The translations under genes were made by a program, and so were the position numbers. The notes below the pieces were generated by a model. The model made no database searches. It saw only the letters and a program-made list of their open reading frames with translations, and had not been told where the DNA came from. From Lewinellaceae bacterium (GTDB taxonomy: Bacteria; Bacteroidota; Bacteroidia; Chitinophagales; Saprospiraceae): a stretch of DNA of 64,000 bases. Every line of letters begins with the position of its first letter. The first letter of the stretch is position 1. The stretch lies in NCBI GenBank assembly GCA_020636195.1, contig JACJYH010000001.1, forward strand, positions 496,001-560,000. The letters are read 5' to 3'. Shown one piece after another: positions 24,452 through 34,192 of the stretch.

Positions 24452-27049
24452 CTATTCGGGTTCAAATCCCAATACAATACTAAACTTGCCATATCCTTTG
24501 TTTGCAATTTCTGCAGGTGTTTTATCCAATCCCCAGCCATAATCAAAACCGAGAAGACCAAACATCGGTAAAAATACCCTTGCACCTACACCTACGGATC
24601 TCTTGATATCAAATGGATTGTACTCTTTGAAGCTTTTGTACGCATTTCCACCCTGAAGGAAGGTGGTAGCAAATATTGTGGAATTTGGATTTAAGGATAG
24701 CGGATATCTCAATTCCAATGTGTATTTATTATAAATCGGAGCACCTTTGGTTGTAGTAGAAGAACTAACGCCATTACCTTCTATTTGATTGACATCATAA
24801 CCTCTCAACGCAATGATTTCTTTACCTTGTAATCCTGAATTTTGATTATTGATACCATCACCACCCAATTCAAAGCGCTCAAAAGGTGGAATTCCGATTT
24901 CGTTATTGTACGGAGCAAGGAATCCCATCTTGATATTGGTCATCAATACCAATTTATCTACGATGTTGAAATACCACTCTGCACCAAATTTCCATTTATG
25001 GTATTCCATCCATTTGAATTTTTTTGAATCTGTGAGTTCTTGTATTTTAGTATTGATTTGTGCCTCTGTTGGTGGATTTGCCGGGCCTTGTGATTCTTGA
25101 AGTTCTTTGGTAATATCCGCAATTTCTTGATCTGAAGGGATATAAGTGGACTTTTTAAACAAAGAGTAAGGTGGTGTCACTTGGACAGATAAAGAAATTC
25201 GTGAACCGGAACGAGGATACAATGGGTCATTGATACTGCTCCTAGTGAAGGTTTGTTTTATACTGAAGTTATTGAATGTTCCTCTGTCCACAGAAAATCC
25301 AAGGGAATAATTATCCAGGTTGATTTGCTCAATATTGACAGTGGTATTGGTTGAAAAGAAATCATCAGGCCATTTAAGTTGCGATCCCAAGCCGATAAAT
25401 CCTCTTGTAATTTTCAGTTTGCCATAACCATATAACGAGTTGTCAAAGGCCGTATGTACGGCACCAATGGTGAAGGATTGAGGTTTTTTCCCACCTAGCC
25501 AAGGTTCTGTAAAGGAGAAGTTATAGGACTTATAAAATCGACTGTTGGACTGTAATCTCACGGACAACTTTTGACCATCACCTTGTGGTAATGGTGACCA
25601 AGTTGATCTATCCTTCACATTTCCGATGGAGAAGTTATTAAACACAACACCAAGTGTACCTATCAGGCCGCTATATCCACCGTAACCGGCTGAAAGCTCT
25701 AACTGATCTGAAGGTTTTTCTTCCAGTGCATATTCTATATCTACTGTGCCTCTAGATTGATTGACAGGTGTATTGATACCTAGGCTTTCAGGGTTGAAAT
25801 ACCCTAAGTTGATGATTTCTCGCTGCGAACGGATGATGTTCGATCTACTAAATTTTTGTCCGGGTTTTGTTCTAATCTCTCTTCTTACTATGTGTTCGTT
25901 TGTTCTGTCATTACCCTTGATGACCACATTATCTATGGTGAATTGTGGCCCTTCAAAGATTCTCATTTCTATGTCCACCGAATCATTTTCTATAGCGATT
26001 TCTGTAGGTTGAATATCGAATGCTAGGTAACCATCATCAAGGTAGAGCGATGAAATATCTCTTCCATCCAAGCTAAATTTCAATCTATTTTCCAGAAGTT
26101 CCGAATTATACACGTCACCTTTTGCTATACCTAGAACATTATAAAGGTATTCGTCCGTGTAGAGCGCATTTCCTTTCCAGGTAATATTTCTGAAATAATG
26201 CACATTTCCTTCATCCAGATGCACGATGATGATGGCATTGTCATCGCTCAACCTGTAGATGGTATCATTGGTAATATGCATATTCTTGTATCCGTTTTTT
26301 TGATAGAATTTTACCAGATTTTTTTTATCCTCTTCATAGTCTTTTTTGATAAATTTAGATTTTTTGAAAAGGGTACCTACCCGTTTTGTCTTTGAAAACT
26401 TTTTCCTCAATTTTGTGCTGGAGAAAGCATAATTCCCACTGAAAACGATATCTGCAATCTTTACTCTGTCATTTGGAGTGACGATGAATTCAAGTTGGAT
26501 ATTGCCTTTTTTGGTTTCATCCGGTTTTTCATTGACGACAACTTGCACATCTAAATTTCCTTTTTCAATGTAATATTTTTTAATCTGAAGTTTTGCGTGG
26601 TCTTTTTGATCATCGGTGACGATACCTCCTTTGGTGAGGATGTTTTTGATATCATTGTTGAGGTCTTCTTGTTGTGATGACTTAATGCCTTTGTAGGACC
26701 AACGACTAAGTGTAGGCCTATCTACAAGGATGATCTTAAGAAATACCACATCTCCTTCAAATTTATCAGCGAATATTTGAACATCATCAAATAGTCTCAA
26801 TTTCAATAATGATTTGACTGCTGTGGAAATAGATGGTCCCGGTATTTGAATTTTGCTACCTTCTCTTAGTCCTGCAATGGATTTGATGGCATTTCTGTCT
26901 CTATTTTCAGCACCTTCAATTTGTATCCCTCCAATTTCATACGACTTCTTAACTTCATAATCGATGACATCCGGTTGTTCTTGGGCAAAGGACTGTTGGA
27001 AATTGATAAAAAAACACAAGAAAAAGAGGCTAAAGTTTAATAATCTCAT
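24452..27049 (-). CDS. bamA: Outer membrane protein assembly factor BamA
   Basis: About 865 residues. A signal peptide (MRLLNFSLFFLCFFINFQQS, ending SFAQ) precedes five POTRA-like repeats, the first beginning EIGGIQIEGAENRDRNAIKS. The C-terminal half is the 16-strand Omp85 barrel, with the usual RGYD in IIALRGYDVNQIEG and a terminal strand ending FSIVLGFEPE. It inserts barrel proteins into the outer membrane. The ATG at 27049 gives a normal signal peptide; another ATG at 27109 adds 20 residues and cannot be excluded. It lies between uppS and skp. Confidence 0.93.
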   Translation of the reverse strand: MRLLNFSLFFLCFFINFQQSFAQEQPDVIDYEVKKSYEIGGIQIEGAENRDRNAIKSIAGLREGSKIQIPGPSISTAVKSLLKLRLFDDVQIFADKFEGDVVFLKIILVDRPTLSRWSYKGIKSSQQEDLNNDIKNILTKGGIVTDDQKDHAKLQIKKYYIEKGNLDVQVVVNEKPDETKKGNIQLEFIVTPNDRVKIADIVFSGNYAFSSTKLRKKFSKTKRVGTLFKKSKFIKKDYEEDKKNLVKFYQKNGYKNMHITNDTIYRLSDDNAIIIVHLDEGNVHYFRNITWKGNALYTDEYLYNVLGIAKGDVYNSELLENRLKFSLDGRDISSLYLDDGYLAFDIQPTEIAIENDSVDIEMRIFEGPQFTIDNVVIKGNDRTNEHIVRREIRTKPGQKFSRSNIIRSQREIINLGYFNPESLGINTPVNQSRGTVDIEYALEEKPSDQLELSAGYGGYSGLIGTLGVVFNNFSIGNVKDRSTWSPLPQGDGQKLSVRLQSNSRFYKSYNFSFTEPWLGGKKPQSFTIGAVHTAFDNSLYGYGKLKITRGFIGLGSQLKWPDDFFSTNTTVNIEQINLDNYSLGFSVDRGTFNNFSIKQTFTRSSINDPLYPRSGSRISLSVQVTPPYSLFKKSTYIPSDQEIADITKELQESQGPANPPTEAQINTKIQELTDSKKFKWMEYHKWKFGAEWYFNIVDKLVLMTNIKMGFLAPYNNEIGIPPFERFELGGDGINNQNSGLQGKEIIALRGYDVNQIEGNGVSSSTTTKGAPIYNKYTLELRYPLSLNPNSTIFATTFLQGGNAYKSFKEYNPFDIKRSVGVGARVFLPMFGLLGFDYGWGLDKTPAEIANKGYGKFSIVLGFEPE

Positions 27050-27125
27050 GAAACGAAGAGTATGATTGCTCAATCGAAAACGCAGACCTCTATATATATG
27101 CTGATACATCTATTTTTTTTAACTT

Positions 27126-27887
27126 TTAATTAATAGCTATGTTTTGATTCACCTGTTCACCTGTTTTTCCAAATCTTCTCTGTCTTCCTTGAAAGTCAAT
27201 GATGGATTTATAGAATTCTTCTTTTGTAAAATCCGGCCAAAGGACAGATGTAAAGTACAATTCTGCATACGCTGCTTGCCATAGCATGTAATTGCTGATG
27301 CGTAACTCGCCACTGGTTCGAATGATGAGCTCTGGATCCGGCATGAATTCCGTCGCTAACTGTGCAGTGAAAAGTGTATCATTGATATCTTCTACAGAGC
27401 ACGTATTCATTTTTATCATTGTGGCTACTTTCTTCACCGCCTCAACGATTTCCCATCTGGAAGAATAATTCAGCGCAAGTACTAGTGTCATTCTGTCATT
27501 TTTCGCGGTCTTTTCTATTCCTTCCAATAGCGCTTTATACGTTTTTTGTGGCAATCCGGATAGATCACCTATGGCTTTGAGACGAATATTGTTTTTATTC
27601 AGAGTATCTAATTCATTCTTTACGGTTTCCACCAAAAGAGCCATCAAAGCATTGACTTCCAAGGTAGGTCGTGACCAATTTTCAGTGGAAAATGCGTACA
27701 ATGTGAGAAATTCAATGCCTATTTCTGCTGCTGCTTCAGTGACTTCTCTAACCGCTTTTACACCATTGCGATGTCCGAAAACCCTGTGTTTACCTTTTTC
27801 ATGCGCCCATCTACCATTGCCATCCATGATGATGGCAACGTGTTTTGGGAGTTTCGTTTGATCGATCTTTGATTTATAATCCGACAT
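27126..27887 (-). CDS. uppS: Isoprenyl transferase (undecaprenyl diphosphate synthase)
   Basis: About 253 residues. The cis-prenyltransferase signatures are HVAIIMDGNGRWA with the catalytic Asp, FLTLYAFSTENWSRP, RLKAIGDL, and the C-terminal DPELIIRTSGELRISNYMLWQ. It makes the C55 lipid carrier for cell wall and glycan synthesis in the cytoplasm at the inner membrane. The ATG at 27887 is chosen because a -7 box at 27912-27919 overlaps the alternative start at 27914. It heads the string uppS-bamA-skp-haem protein-bshC. Confidence 0.93.
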   Translation of the reverse strand: MSDYKSKIDQTKLPKHVAIIMDGNGRWAHEKGKHRVFGHRNGVKAVREVTEAAAEIGIEFLTLYAFSTENWSRPTLEVNALMALLVETVKNELDTLNKNNIRLKAIGDLSGLPQKTYKALLEGIEKTAKNDRMTLVLALNYSSRWEIVEAVKKVATMIKMNTCSVEDINDTLFTAQLATEFMPDPELIIRTSGELRISNYMLWQAAYAELYFTSVLWPDFTKEEFYKSIIDFQGRQRRFGKTGEQVNQNIAIN

Positions 27888-27911
27888 GCAATGGTGCTTC
27901 AAAAAAGTCCG

Positions 27912-27919
27912 CAAATGTA
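27912..27919 (-). promoter_or_regulatory. -7 box TACATTTG of the uppS-bamA string
   Basis: Exact TAnnTTTG on the minus strand, 24 bases before the ATG at 27887. It covers the alternative start codon at 27914. Confidence 0.5.
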
Positions 27920-28157
27920 ATAAAACCTTTGATTAATAGGTCATTAAATTGGAAAACTTGTTCGGTTTTTTGGTCTTTTCGTCTTTCAGATGGTAGATTA
28001 TTGAAATTGCATCTCAATTTTGCAGATCGAGATAAATCGGGTTATATAAAATCAAATTTAAGCTTAAAAATCAAGGTACTACATTTTACTATGGCGTGTT
28101 TATTACAAACCATTTGCTTCATCTTGATCTAATACCCTACTCATGCTTTGCGCATGC

Positions 28158-28847
28158 TTACCTTCTTTTTTTCTTTTTTTTCTTTGATTTAAATTCAGTT
28201 TTGGTGTCAGTGCCATCATCATCTTTTCCACCAAATACAAATTTTCCACCCATTCCAATCGTGGATAAACTTGAGCTAAGACCATTACTATTCAATCCAT
28301 AATAGCCTAAATCGAAGCAAAATTTATGTTTTCTTCCCACCATCATTCCTACGTTTCCTCCAAAATAATTGATACCTGTAGATGATTCTATTCCGCTAAA
28401 TAGGTATATGTATCTCGGTGAAAAATAAAAAGTGAACATGTCTGATGGATGTAAACTGCCATATAATGGAACTTGGACATTCCAAATGGAAGTCACAAAA
28501 CCAAAAGTGCCGAATTCTAGTCCTGTTCCTAAAGCAAAGGAGGATGTTCTGTCACCAACCAACTGGTATTTTATCCCGGCATTGAAATTTAATGAAGTAT
28601 TGAACCTGATGAGCGCATCTAGTTTTTCAGTCACTCCATATTTTCCACCCAACTCAATATTTGGAAACACTACTATATTGTTTACCGTAATGTCTTGATC
28701 AAAATCCGGAGATTGAGTTACATTGAAAGAAGGTGTAAATTCAAATTTGCCTTCACCCAAAGATCTTCCGTCATTATATCCTGTGATTGATGCGCATCCA
28801 TATAGTAATAGAACCATCCATAAAGCAATGAAATGAATTTGCTTCAT
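28158..28847 (-). CDS. Lipoprotein with beta-barrel-like body, unknown function
   Basis: About 229 residues. The N-terminus MKQIHFIALWMVLLLYGC is a lipoprotein signal with lipidated Cys at about residue 18. The body (EFTPSFNVTQSPDF, GVTEKLDALIRFNTSLNF, FALGTGLEFGTFGF, GGKFVFGG) alternates short strands and turns, like a small outer-membrane barrel. The C-terminus is unusually basic (six Lys then two Arg). The ATG at 28847 is used because a longer frame from 28883 runs through the -7 box at 28881-28888. No function is recognised. Confidence 0.65.
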   Translation of the reverse strand: MKQIHFIALWMVLLLYGCASITGYNDGRSLGEGKFEFTPSFNVTQSPDFDQDITVNNIVVFPNIELGGKYGVTEKLDALIRFNTSLNFNAGIKYQLVGDRTSSFALGTGLEFGTFGFVTSIWNVQVPLYGSLHPSDMFTFYFSPRYIYLFSGIESSTGINYFGGNVGMMVGRKHKFCFDLGYYGLNSNGLSSSLSTIGMGGKFVFGGKDDDGTDTKTEFKSKKKKKKRR

Positions 28848-28880
28848 TTTTTTAATTTTTTTAATGTTATTTACTTGAGT

Positions 28881-28888
28881 CAAAGATA
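28881..28888 (-). promoter_or_regulatory. -7 box TATCTTTG
   Basis: Exact TAnnTTTG on the minus strand, 33 bases before the lipoprotein ATG at 28847. It shows that the longer frame starting at 28883 is not the true one. Confidence 0.55.
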
Positions 28889-29104
28889 CACCAATTTACA
28901 CTTCAAAGGTTTTTTTCGATGTTAAAAATGCTGCAAAATGAAAATATAGCTATTTAGCTGTTTCTAGGTATTCTATACCCTATTGTTCATCTGACTTACT
29001 ATGTCGTGAATTGAGTAGCTTTTATAGATCATTTTGATGAAAGACATATTTTTTGAAACTATAAAATGAAATTCAGTGTTTCCATTGCAAAATAAAATCA
29101 AAAT

Positions 29105-29659
29105 ATGTTATATCTGATCATTTTACTTGTCGTCATCGGACTTTTTGTAATGTCTATGTACAATAAGCTGGTCTCTCTGAAAAATAAAGTCATGGAGGCT
29201 TGGAGTGGAATAGACGTTCAGCTCAAAAGAAGACATGACTTGATTCCCAATTTAGTGAATACAGTCAAAGGCTATGCGGCTCATGAAAGCGGCACCCTTG
29301 AGAAAGTGGTTCAGGCTCGAAATATGGCCATGTCTGCGGGTTCTTCAGGGTCGATCCATGATCAAGTTCAGGCAGAGAATGCGCTGAGCGGCACCTTAAA
29401 GTCACTTTTTGCACTTGCTGAAAACTATCCTGATCTTAAGGCAAATACCAATTTCATTCAACTTCAGTCCACGTTGGGTGAGATGGAAGAGAGTCTGTCA
29501 AATGCTCGCAGATATTATAATGCATTGGTCAGGGATAATAACACCGCAGTAGAGAGTTTTCCTTCCAATTTAATTGCCAACAATTTTCATTTTGAAAAAT
29601 TTGACTTTTTTGAAATTGAGAATGATGAGGAGCGAGCGAATCCTGTGGTTCAGTTTTAG
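29105..29659 (+). CDS. LemA family protein
   Basis: 184 residues. One N-terminal membrane segment (about 1-18) is followed by the LemA core: YNKLVSLKNKVMEAWSGIDVQLKRRHDLIPNLVNTVKGYA, and later FIQLQSTLGEMEESLSNARRYYNALVRDNN. The mature part is a helical bundle of unknown function. It is followed 38 bases later by a DUF2207 protein; LemA is commonly paired with DUF2207 or TPM proteins (general knowledge), so the two probably act together at the membrane. Confidence 0.9.
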   Translation: MLYLIILLVVIGLFVMSMYNKLVSLKNKVMEAWSGIDVQLKRRHDLIPNLVNTVKGYAAHESGTLEKVVQARNMAMSAGSSGSIHDQVQAENALSGTLKSLFALAENYPDLKANTNFIQLQSTLGEMEESLSNARRYYNALVRDNNTAVESFPSNLIANNFHFEKFDFFEIENDEERANPVVQF

Positions 29660-29697
29660 TATTACTCTGAATAATCAACATTTTTAGTGTGTTTGAC

Positions 29698-31422
29698 ATG
29701 ACTTCCTTTGGGACAAATACCTTTAGGCTGCATTATGCTGCCATTAGAAATTTTATTACGGCAGTAGTATTGTGCATAGGATTTTCTGCTCAGGCCCAAG
29801 ACTATATCATTCATTCTTATGATGTTGATATCAAAGTGCATGGAGAAAATGGTAGTTTCGATGTGACGGAAATGATCACTGTAGATTTTCTGGTGCCACG
29901 ACGAGGTATCATAAGAAACATACCTTTCGCATATAAATCTGATGGTGAGCTTAAGGAATTTGAAATAAAAGACGTTCAGGTATCGGATTTTAAATATAAG
30001 GTTTCGACTCAATCCAAACAAAAGGTCATCCGCATAGGTGATCCAAATATTACATTGACAGGCATTCAGACCTATAAGATCAAATATTTAGTGAAGGGCG
30101 CTTTTGTCTTTGCTGAAGACCATACAGAGTTTTACTGGAACCTCATCGGAAATCAGTGGAATACAGATGTTGAAAAGGTGAACTACACTATTTCCTTAGA
30201 TGAAGCCCTCCCAATGACAAGGGCGGATTATTATGCATATACAGGTACAGTGTCCAATCCTGATACTACAACTACTATACAATATTACTTAGGAACATTT
30301 AGTGGTGCATCTTCCAGAGTTTTATCACCAGGGGAAGGGATCACTATAGCTATCAATCTTCCTTTGGAATATGTAAAAAGGCCAAGTAAAAATGAGATGT
30401 TATTTGAAAAATATGGCAAAACAGGGATTGCAGGTCTATTGTTTTCTGTCATCACATTTCTATTTTATGGGGTTTGGAAAAAACATGGCAAAGATGTACC
30501 AATCATAAAAGCCGTAAAATATACACCACCCAAAGAGTTGAACCCATCTGAAGCCGGAGTCTTGATTGATGAAAGAGCAGACAACATAGACATATTGGCA
30601 CTATTGCCATACTGGGCACACAAAGGACTGATCCATATCAAAAGAATTCCAAAATCATGGGGTAAGGATGATCATGAATTGATTAAAATCCAAACTCTAC
30701 ATTCTGATGCCCATCCTTTTGAAAAAATTATATTTGATGGTCTATTTAAAGATGGTGATGTAGTCAAGATCAGCGACCTCAATGAATCATTCTATGAGTA
30801 CATGAATTCTGCTAAAGCATCCCTGCAATCACATCTCAAAACGATGGGCGTCTTCTATCCTGTTTCTATAAAAATGCAAACCACCTCATTTCTTGTTGCG
30901 AGTGCATTGTTCATACTTGCTTTTGTAGCAATATTTTTATTTCAATCCTTTGAGTTTGCTATTTTTTTATTTCTAAGTTCCCTGATCGGTTTTTTCTTTG
31001 GCTATTATATGCTCAAGAAAAATGAATTGGGTGTGCGTCTTTACCAAGACATTATAGGATTTAAGATGTTTGTAAAAGCCGCTGAGAAGGATAAAATAGA
31101 GAGGATGTTGAAAGACGACCCAGACTATTTCGAGAAGACGCTTCCGTATGCCATGATTTTTGGATATGCCAAACAGTGGAGCAAGAAATTTGATGGTTTG
31201 CTCACAGAACCTCCGAAGTGGTATCTTGGACCAAATGGAGGTATGTATTATGGAGCCAGTGGTTTCAATCCGGGAGAATTCGGACAAACTTTCAGTGATG
31301 ATGTCCATGAAATCCAACAAGTTTTTACCAGTAGCCCATCTTCCGATAGTGGCGGAGGCAGCTTTGGCGGAGGCGGAAGTGTCGGTGGCGGATTTGGCGG
31401 AGGCGGAGGCAGTAGTTGGTAG
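29698..31422 (+). CDS. DUF2207 domain membrane protein
   Basis: 574 residues. Signal peptide (VVLCIGFSAQAQ, about residues 22-33), then the extracytoplasmic DUF2207 domain (YDVDIKVHGENGSFDVTEMI; FYWNLIGNQWN). A membrane segment (about 245-265), a winged-helix-like cytoplasmic part, and two more segments (about 400-440) follow. The C-terminal 35 residues are almost only Gly and Ser (GGGSFGGGGSVGGG), as in YgcG-like proteins. The ATG at 29698 is preferred to a GTG at 29689. It forms a pair with lemA. Confidence 0.85.
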   Translation: MTSFGTNTFRLHYAAIRNFITAVVLCIGFSAQAQDYIIHSYDVDIKVHGENGSFDVTEMITVDFLVPRRGIIRNIPFAYKSDGELKEFEIKDVQVSDFKYKVSTQSKQKVIRIGDPNITLTGIQTYKIKYLVKGAFVFAEDHTEFYWNLIGNQWNTDVEKVNYTISLDEALPMTRADYYAYTGTVSNPDTTTTIQYYLGTFSGASSRVLSPGEGITIAINLPLEYVKRPSKNEMLFEKYGKTGIAGLLFSVITFLFYGVWKKHGKDVPIIKAVKYTPPKELNPSEAGVLIDERADNIDILALLPYWAHKGLIHIKRIPKSWGKDDHELIKIQTLHSDAHPFEKIIFDGLFKDGDVVKISDLNESFYEYMNSAKASLQSHLKTMGVFYPVSIKMQTTSFLVASALFILAFVAIFLFQSFEFAIFLFLSSLIGFFFGYYMLKKNELGVRLYQDIIGFKMFVKAAEKDKIERMLKDDPDYFEKTLPYAMIFGYAKQWSKKFDGLLTEPPKWYLGPNGGMYYGASGFNPGEFGQTFSDDVHEIQQVFTSSPSSDSGGGSFGGGGSVGGGFGGGGGSSW

Positions 31423-31488
31423 AAACATTATGTCTAAGATCATTATATTTTATAATATTTGTCATTCGGTGATTAATCATTATACAAT

Positions 31489-31496
31489 TACCTTTG
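31489..31496 (+). promoter_or_regulatory. -7 box TACCTTTG
   Basis: Exact TAnnTTTG, 27 bases before the first YceI-like gene. It starts the transcript of the YceI-porin unit. Confidence 0.55.
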
Positions 31497-31523
31497 CGTC
31501 GTAATTAATCATTTTAGTTAAAT

Positions 31524-32099
31524 ATGAATAGATTTTTTTCAATTGTGTTGGTGTTACTTTATGCAAGTGTATTCAACACACCTTATGCTCAAGAAGCCGC
31601 AGCGCTGACGAGCATGAGTACTTCAAAAGCAAAAATGGAAATCGCCGGAACGTCCACCGTTCACGATTGGGAGATGACTGCAGCATCAGGAAACTGCACA
31701 GCTCAGCTTTCAGTTAATGGTACTTCAGTGTCATCCATTTCATCTATGAAGTTTTCAATCAATGTTGCCGACCTTAAAAGTGGCAAAGGACCTATGGATA
31801 GCAATGCATACAAAGCATTAAAATCCAAAGAAAATCCAAAAATCTCCGCTGAATGGGTTTCCGGAACAGTGAGTGGTGGTAATTTTAAAGGAAAAGTAAA
31901 ATTGACCATCGCCGGCACTACAAAAGAAACCAATCTCGAAGGCACCATCAGTGCCAATGCAAGTGGTACAGTGACCGTGAAAGGGTCAAAAAGTATCAAC
32001 ATGGTAGAATATGGCGTCGTTCCACCTTCGTTTGCTTTCGGGGCAATGAAGACTGGAAAGGATGTCGTCATTAGTTTCAACTTAGTTTTAACAAAATAA
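31524..32099 (+). CDS. YceI-like secreted protein
   Basis: 191 residues with a signal peptide ending at TPYAQ (about 23). The mature part opens SKAKMEIAGTSTVHDWEM and has the YceI lipocalin-like strands: SISSMKFSINVADLKSGKGPMD, YKALKSKENPKISAEW, FKGKVKLTIAGTTKE, and the final VVISFNLVLTK. YceI proteins bind isoprenoid-type lipids in the periplasm; the ligand is unknown here. It is followed by a porin-like gene 29 bases later. Confidence 0.8.
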   Translation: MNRFFSIVLVLLYASVFNTPYAQEAAALTSMSTSKAKMEIAGTSTVHDWEMTAASGNCTAQLSVNGTSVSSISSMKFSINVADLKSGKGPMDSNAYKALKSKENPKISAEWVSGTVSGGNFKGKVKLTIAGTTKETNLEGTISANASGTVTVKGSKSINMVEYGVVPPSFAFGAMKTGKDVVISFNLVLTK

Positions 32100-32128
32100 T
32101 TTATTAACCAATTTATTAAAAATTTTTT

Positions 32129-33409
32129 ATGAGACTTTTATCACAATTATTAGTAGTTATATTGTGCATTAGCGCAACATATACTTTTGGTCAAGACATT
32201 CAATACTCTAGATGCAATGATCAGAGAGGAATGAATATATTTGAACCAACCAAAATGACCAATGTAGAATACAACGGTCTTAAAGTAAATATCGGTGGTG
32301 CTTTCACTCAGGGATATCAAAAACTATCTCATGAGAGAGCTGACACAACCATAAAATTGTACCAAATGGCAGGTGGTTTCAACCTAGCTGCTGCCAACTT
32401 GAACCTAAATGTTCAATTGGGTGATGGTATCCACATGTTACTTGAAAACTATATGGCTGCAAGACACCATAATGAATTCTGGGTAAAAGGTGGTTACATC
32501 CAAATCGACAAATTGCCTATGTTTGGAAATCCTGAGTGGTTCACTAAGTACTTCAGAGTAAAAATGGGTCACATGGAAGTGAACTATGGTGATCAACACT
32601 TCAGAAGATCAGATGGAGGTAACACTATTTTCAACCCATTTGCTGAGAACTATTTAGTAGATGAGTTTGCTACAGAAATTGGTGGTGAGGTGTATGCATT
32701 CCCTATGGATAATTTAATGGTGATGTTAGGTATGACCAATGGTTTGATCAGAAATAACATCAGAGATTATGCTGCAAACCCGGCTAACGGCGTAACTAAA
32801 AAATCTCCATCTATCTTAGCAAAAGTAGCTTATGACAATAATGGTACTGAAAACTTAAGATATAGATTGAGTGCATCTCTTTATACCAACTCAGAAACCC
32901 CAGGTAACACATTATTCTCTGGAGATAGAACAGGTTCGAACTATTATGGTGTTATGGAAAGTACAGCGTTTGACCAAACAGCAAATTTCAGAAGTGGTAG
33001 AGTGAGCATCGGTTCTTTCAATAAATTGACTTCCATCATGTTCAACCCATTCATCAAGTATAGAGGTTTTGAATTCTTCGGTACTTATGAAGCTGTCAGT
33101 GGTAAAACCATTGCTGAAACTGACAATAGAAAATCAACACAAATGGCTGTTGATCTTATCTACAGATTCCTTGCAAATGAGCAAGCATATGTAGGTGTTA
33201 GATATAATACCTTGAAGAGCAGATTGTCAGGATATACAGCTGACGTTTCTGTGGACAGAACAGCCATTGCAGCAGGATGGTTCCCAACAAAAAATTTATT
33301 GTTGAAAGGAGAATATGTTATCCAAAATTACAATGACTATAAAACAACTGATATTTTGAATGGCGGTAAATTTAACGGTATTGTCGTTCAAGCAGTCGTA
33401 GGATTCTAA
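32129..33409 (+). CDS. Outer membrane porin-like beta-barrel protein
   Basis: 426 residues. Signal peptide ending YTFGQ (about residue 22), then aromatic alternating strands throughout (GGFNLAAANLNLNVQLGDGI, FEFFGTYEAVSG, QAYVGVRYNTLKSRLSG, LLLKGEYVIQNYND), with the C-terminal strand ending VVQAVVGF and a terminal Phe as needed for BAM recognition. This is a phosphate-porin-like or general porin-type barrel; no plug or TonB box is visible. It is followed by a strong terminator. Confidence 0.7.
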   Translation: MRLLSQLLVVILCISATYTFGQDIQYSRCNDQRGMNIFEPTKMTNVEYNGLKVNIGGAFTQGYQKLSHERADTTIKLYQMAGGFNLAAANLNLNVQLGDGIHMLLENYMAARHHNEFWVKGGYIQIDKLPMFGNPEWFTKYFRVKMGHMEVNYGDQHFRRSDGGNTIFNPFAENYLVDEFATEIGGEVYAFPMDNLMVMLGMTNGLIRNNIRDYAANPANGVTKKSPSILAKVAYDNNGTENLRYRLSASLYTNSETPGNTLFSGDRTGSNYYGVMESTAFDQTANFRSGRVSIGSFNKLTSIMFNPFIKYRGFEFFGTYEAVSGKTIAETDNRKSTQMAVDLIYRFLANEQAYVGVRYNTLKSRLSGYTADVSVDRTAIAAGWFPTKNLLLKGEYVIQNYNDYKTTDILNGGKFNGIVVQAVVGF

Positions 33410-33433
33410 ATTGTTGTTTTCATAAAAGTCCTT

Positions 33434-33472
33434 AAAAAAGTTGGTCTGTTTTGCGATAGACCAACTTTTTTT
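33434..33472 (+). terminator. Rho-independent terminator after porin-like gene
   Basis: AAAAAAGTTGGTCT (33434-33447) pairs perfectly with AGACCAACTTTTTT (33458-33471), with a 10-base loop and ending in a T run. Confidence 0.85.
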
Positions 33473-33498
33473 ATCATAGGAAGTAAATCTTTAGATCA

Positions 33499-34083
33499 GT
33501 GCATTTTATTTTCACAATATTACTATCCGCAATTTTAGCATCGTTCCAAGGTGGCAGTGAGAAGTGGATCGTTCAGAAAACAAGTGAGATCAATGTAAAT
33601 GGCAAATCCAATGTCAATTCATTTGTGTGTATGGTTTCTTCGTTTTCAACCAAGGATACTATGACTTTTATGCAACCGAAGTCAAACGGCGCATCTACCG
33701 TACATTGTACCTTAGAAGTTCCGATACGCGTGTTTGACTGTGGAAACAAACATATGACAAAAGACCTCCAGAAAACGCTGAATATGAGTTCTTTTCCTTC
33801 TCTTTATATCAAGTTTTCAACCTTTTCCATCCATCCATCGAAGTGGGTAAACGGAACCAAAGTGCAAGCTGATGCCCTTATCACGATATCGGGAGTGACG
33901 AAATCATATAAAATAGCATATACTGTGTCTCGCAGTGGAGACCAAAGAGCAACGTTAAAAGGGCAACAAAAGGTACTTTTTTCGGAGTTTTATCTGAAAC
34001 CACCGACAAAACTAGGAGGCGCAATCAGAGTGTATGATGATCTTATAGTGGACATGACGATGCACCTAACGAAAGAGGAGTGA
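33499..34083 (+). CDS. YceI-like secreted protein, second copy
   Basis: 194 residues, read from a GTG at 33499 (no ATG is near; this start is weak). A short N-terminal hydrophobic stretch (MHFIFTILLSAILASF) serves as a signal. The mature part has YceI strands: FPSLYIKFSTFSIHPSKWVNG, ALITISGVTKSYKIAYTVSR, FSEFYLKPPTKLGGAIRVYD and a last strand DLIVDMTMHLTK. It is only distantly like the copy at 31524. It lies after the porin terminator, so it is probably transcribed by read-through or from its own weak promoter. Confidence 0.7.
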   Translation: MHFIFTILLSAILASFQGGSEKWIVQKTSEINVNGKSNVNSFVCMVSSFSTKDTMTFMQPKSNGASTVHCTLEVPIRVFDCGNKHMTKDLQKTLNMSSFPSLYIKFSTFSIHPSKWVNGTKVQADALITISGVTKSYKIAYTVSRSGDQRATLKGQQKVLFSEFYLKPPTKLGGAIRVYDDLIVDMTMHLTKEE

Positions 34084-34150
34084 GAATAGTTTGATGACAA
34101 AAATTAGTGAAATAACTTAAATAAATCTATCTAAATTGTGGATCATATTA

Positions 34151-34158
34151 TATCTTTG
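34151..34158 (+). promoter_or_regulatory. -7 box TATCTTTG
   Basis: Exact TAnnTTTG, 34 bases before the secreted hypothetical protein at 34193. Confidence 0.55.
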
Positions 34159-34192
34159 ACTTTTTATATAATTAATTTAAAAACATATTATT

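Noticed and set aside
31160..31504. 114-codon frame overlapping the DUF2207 C-terminus
   Set aside because: It is the shifted reading of the Gly/Ser-rich repeat region (giving Ala/Glu-rich peptide) and has no start signal of its own.
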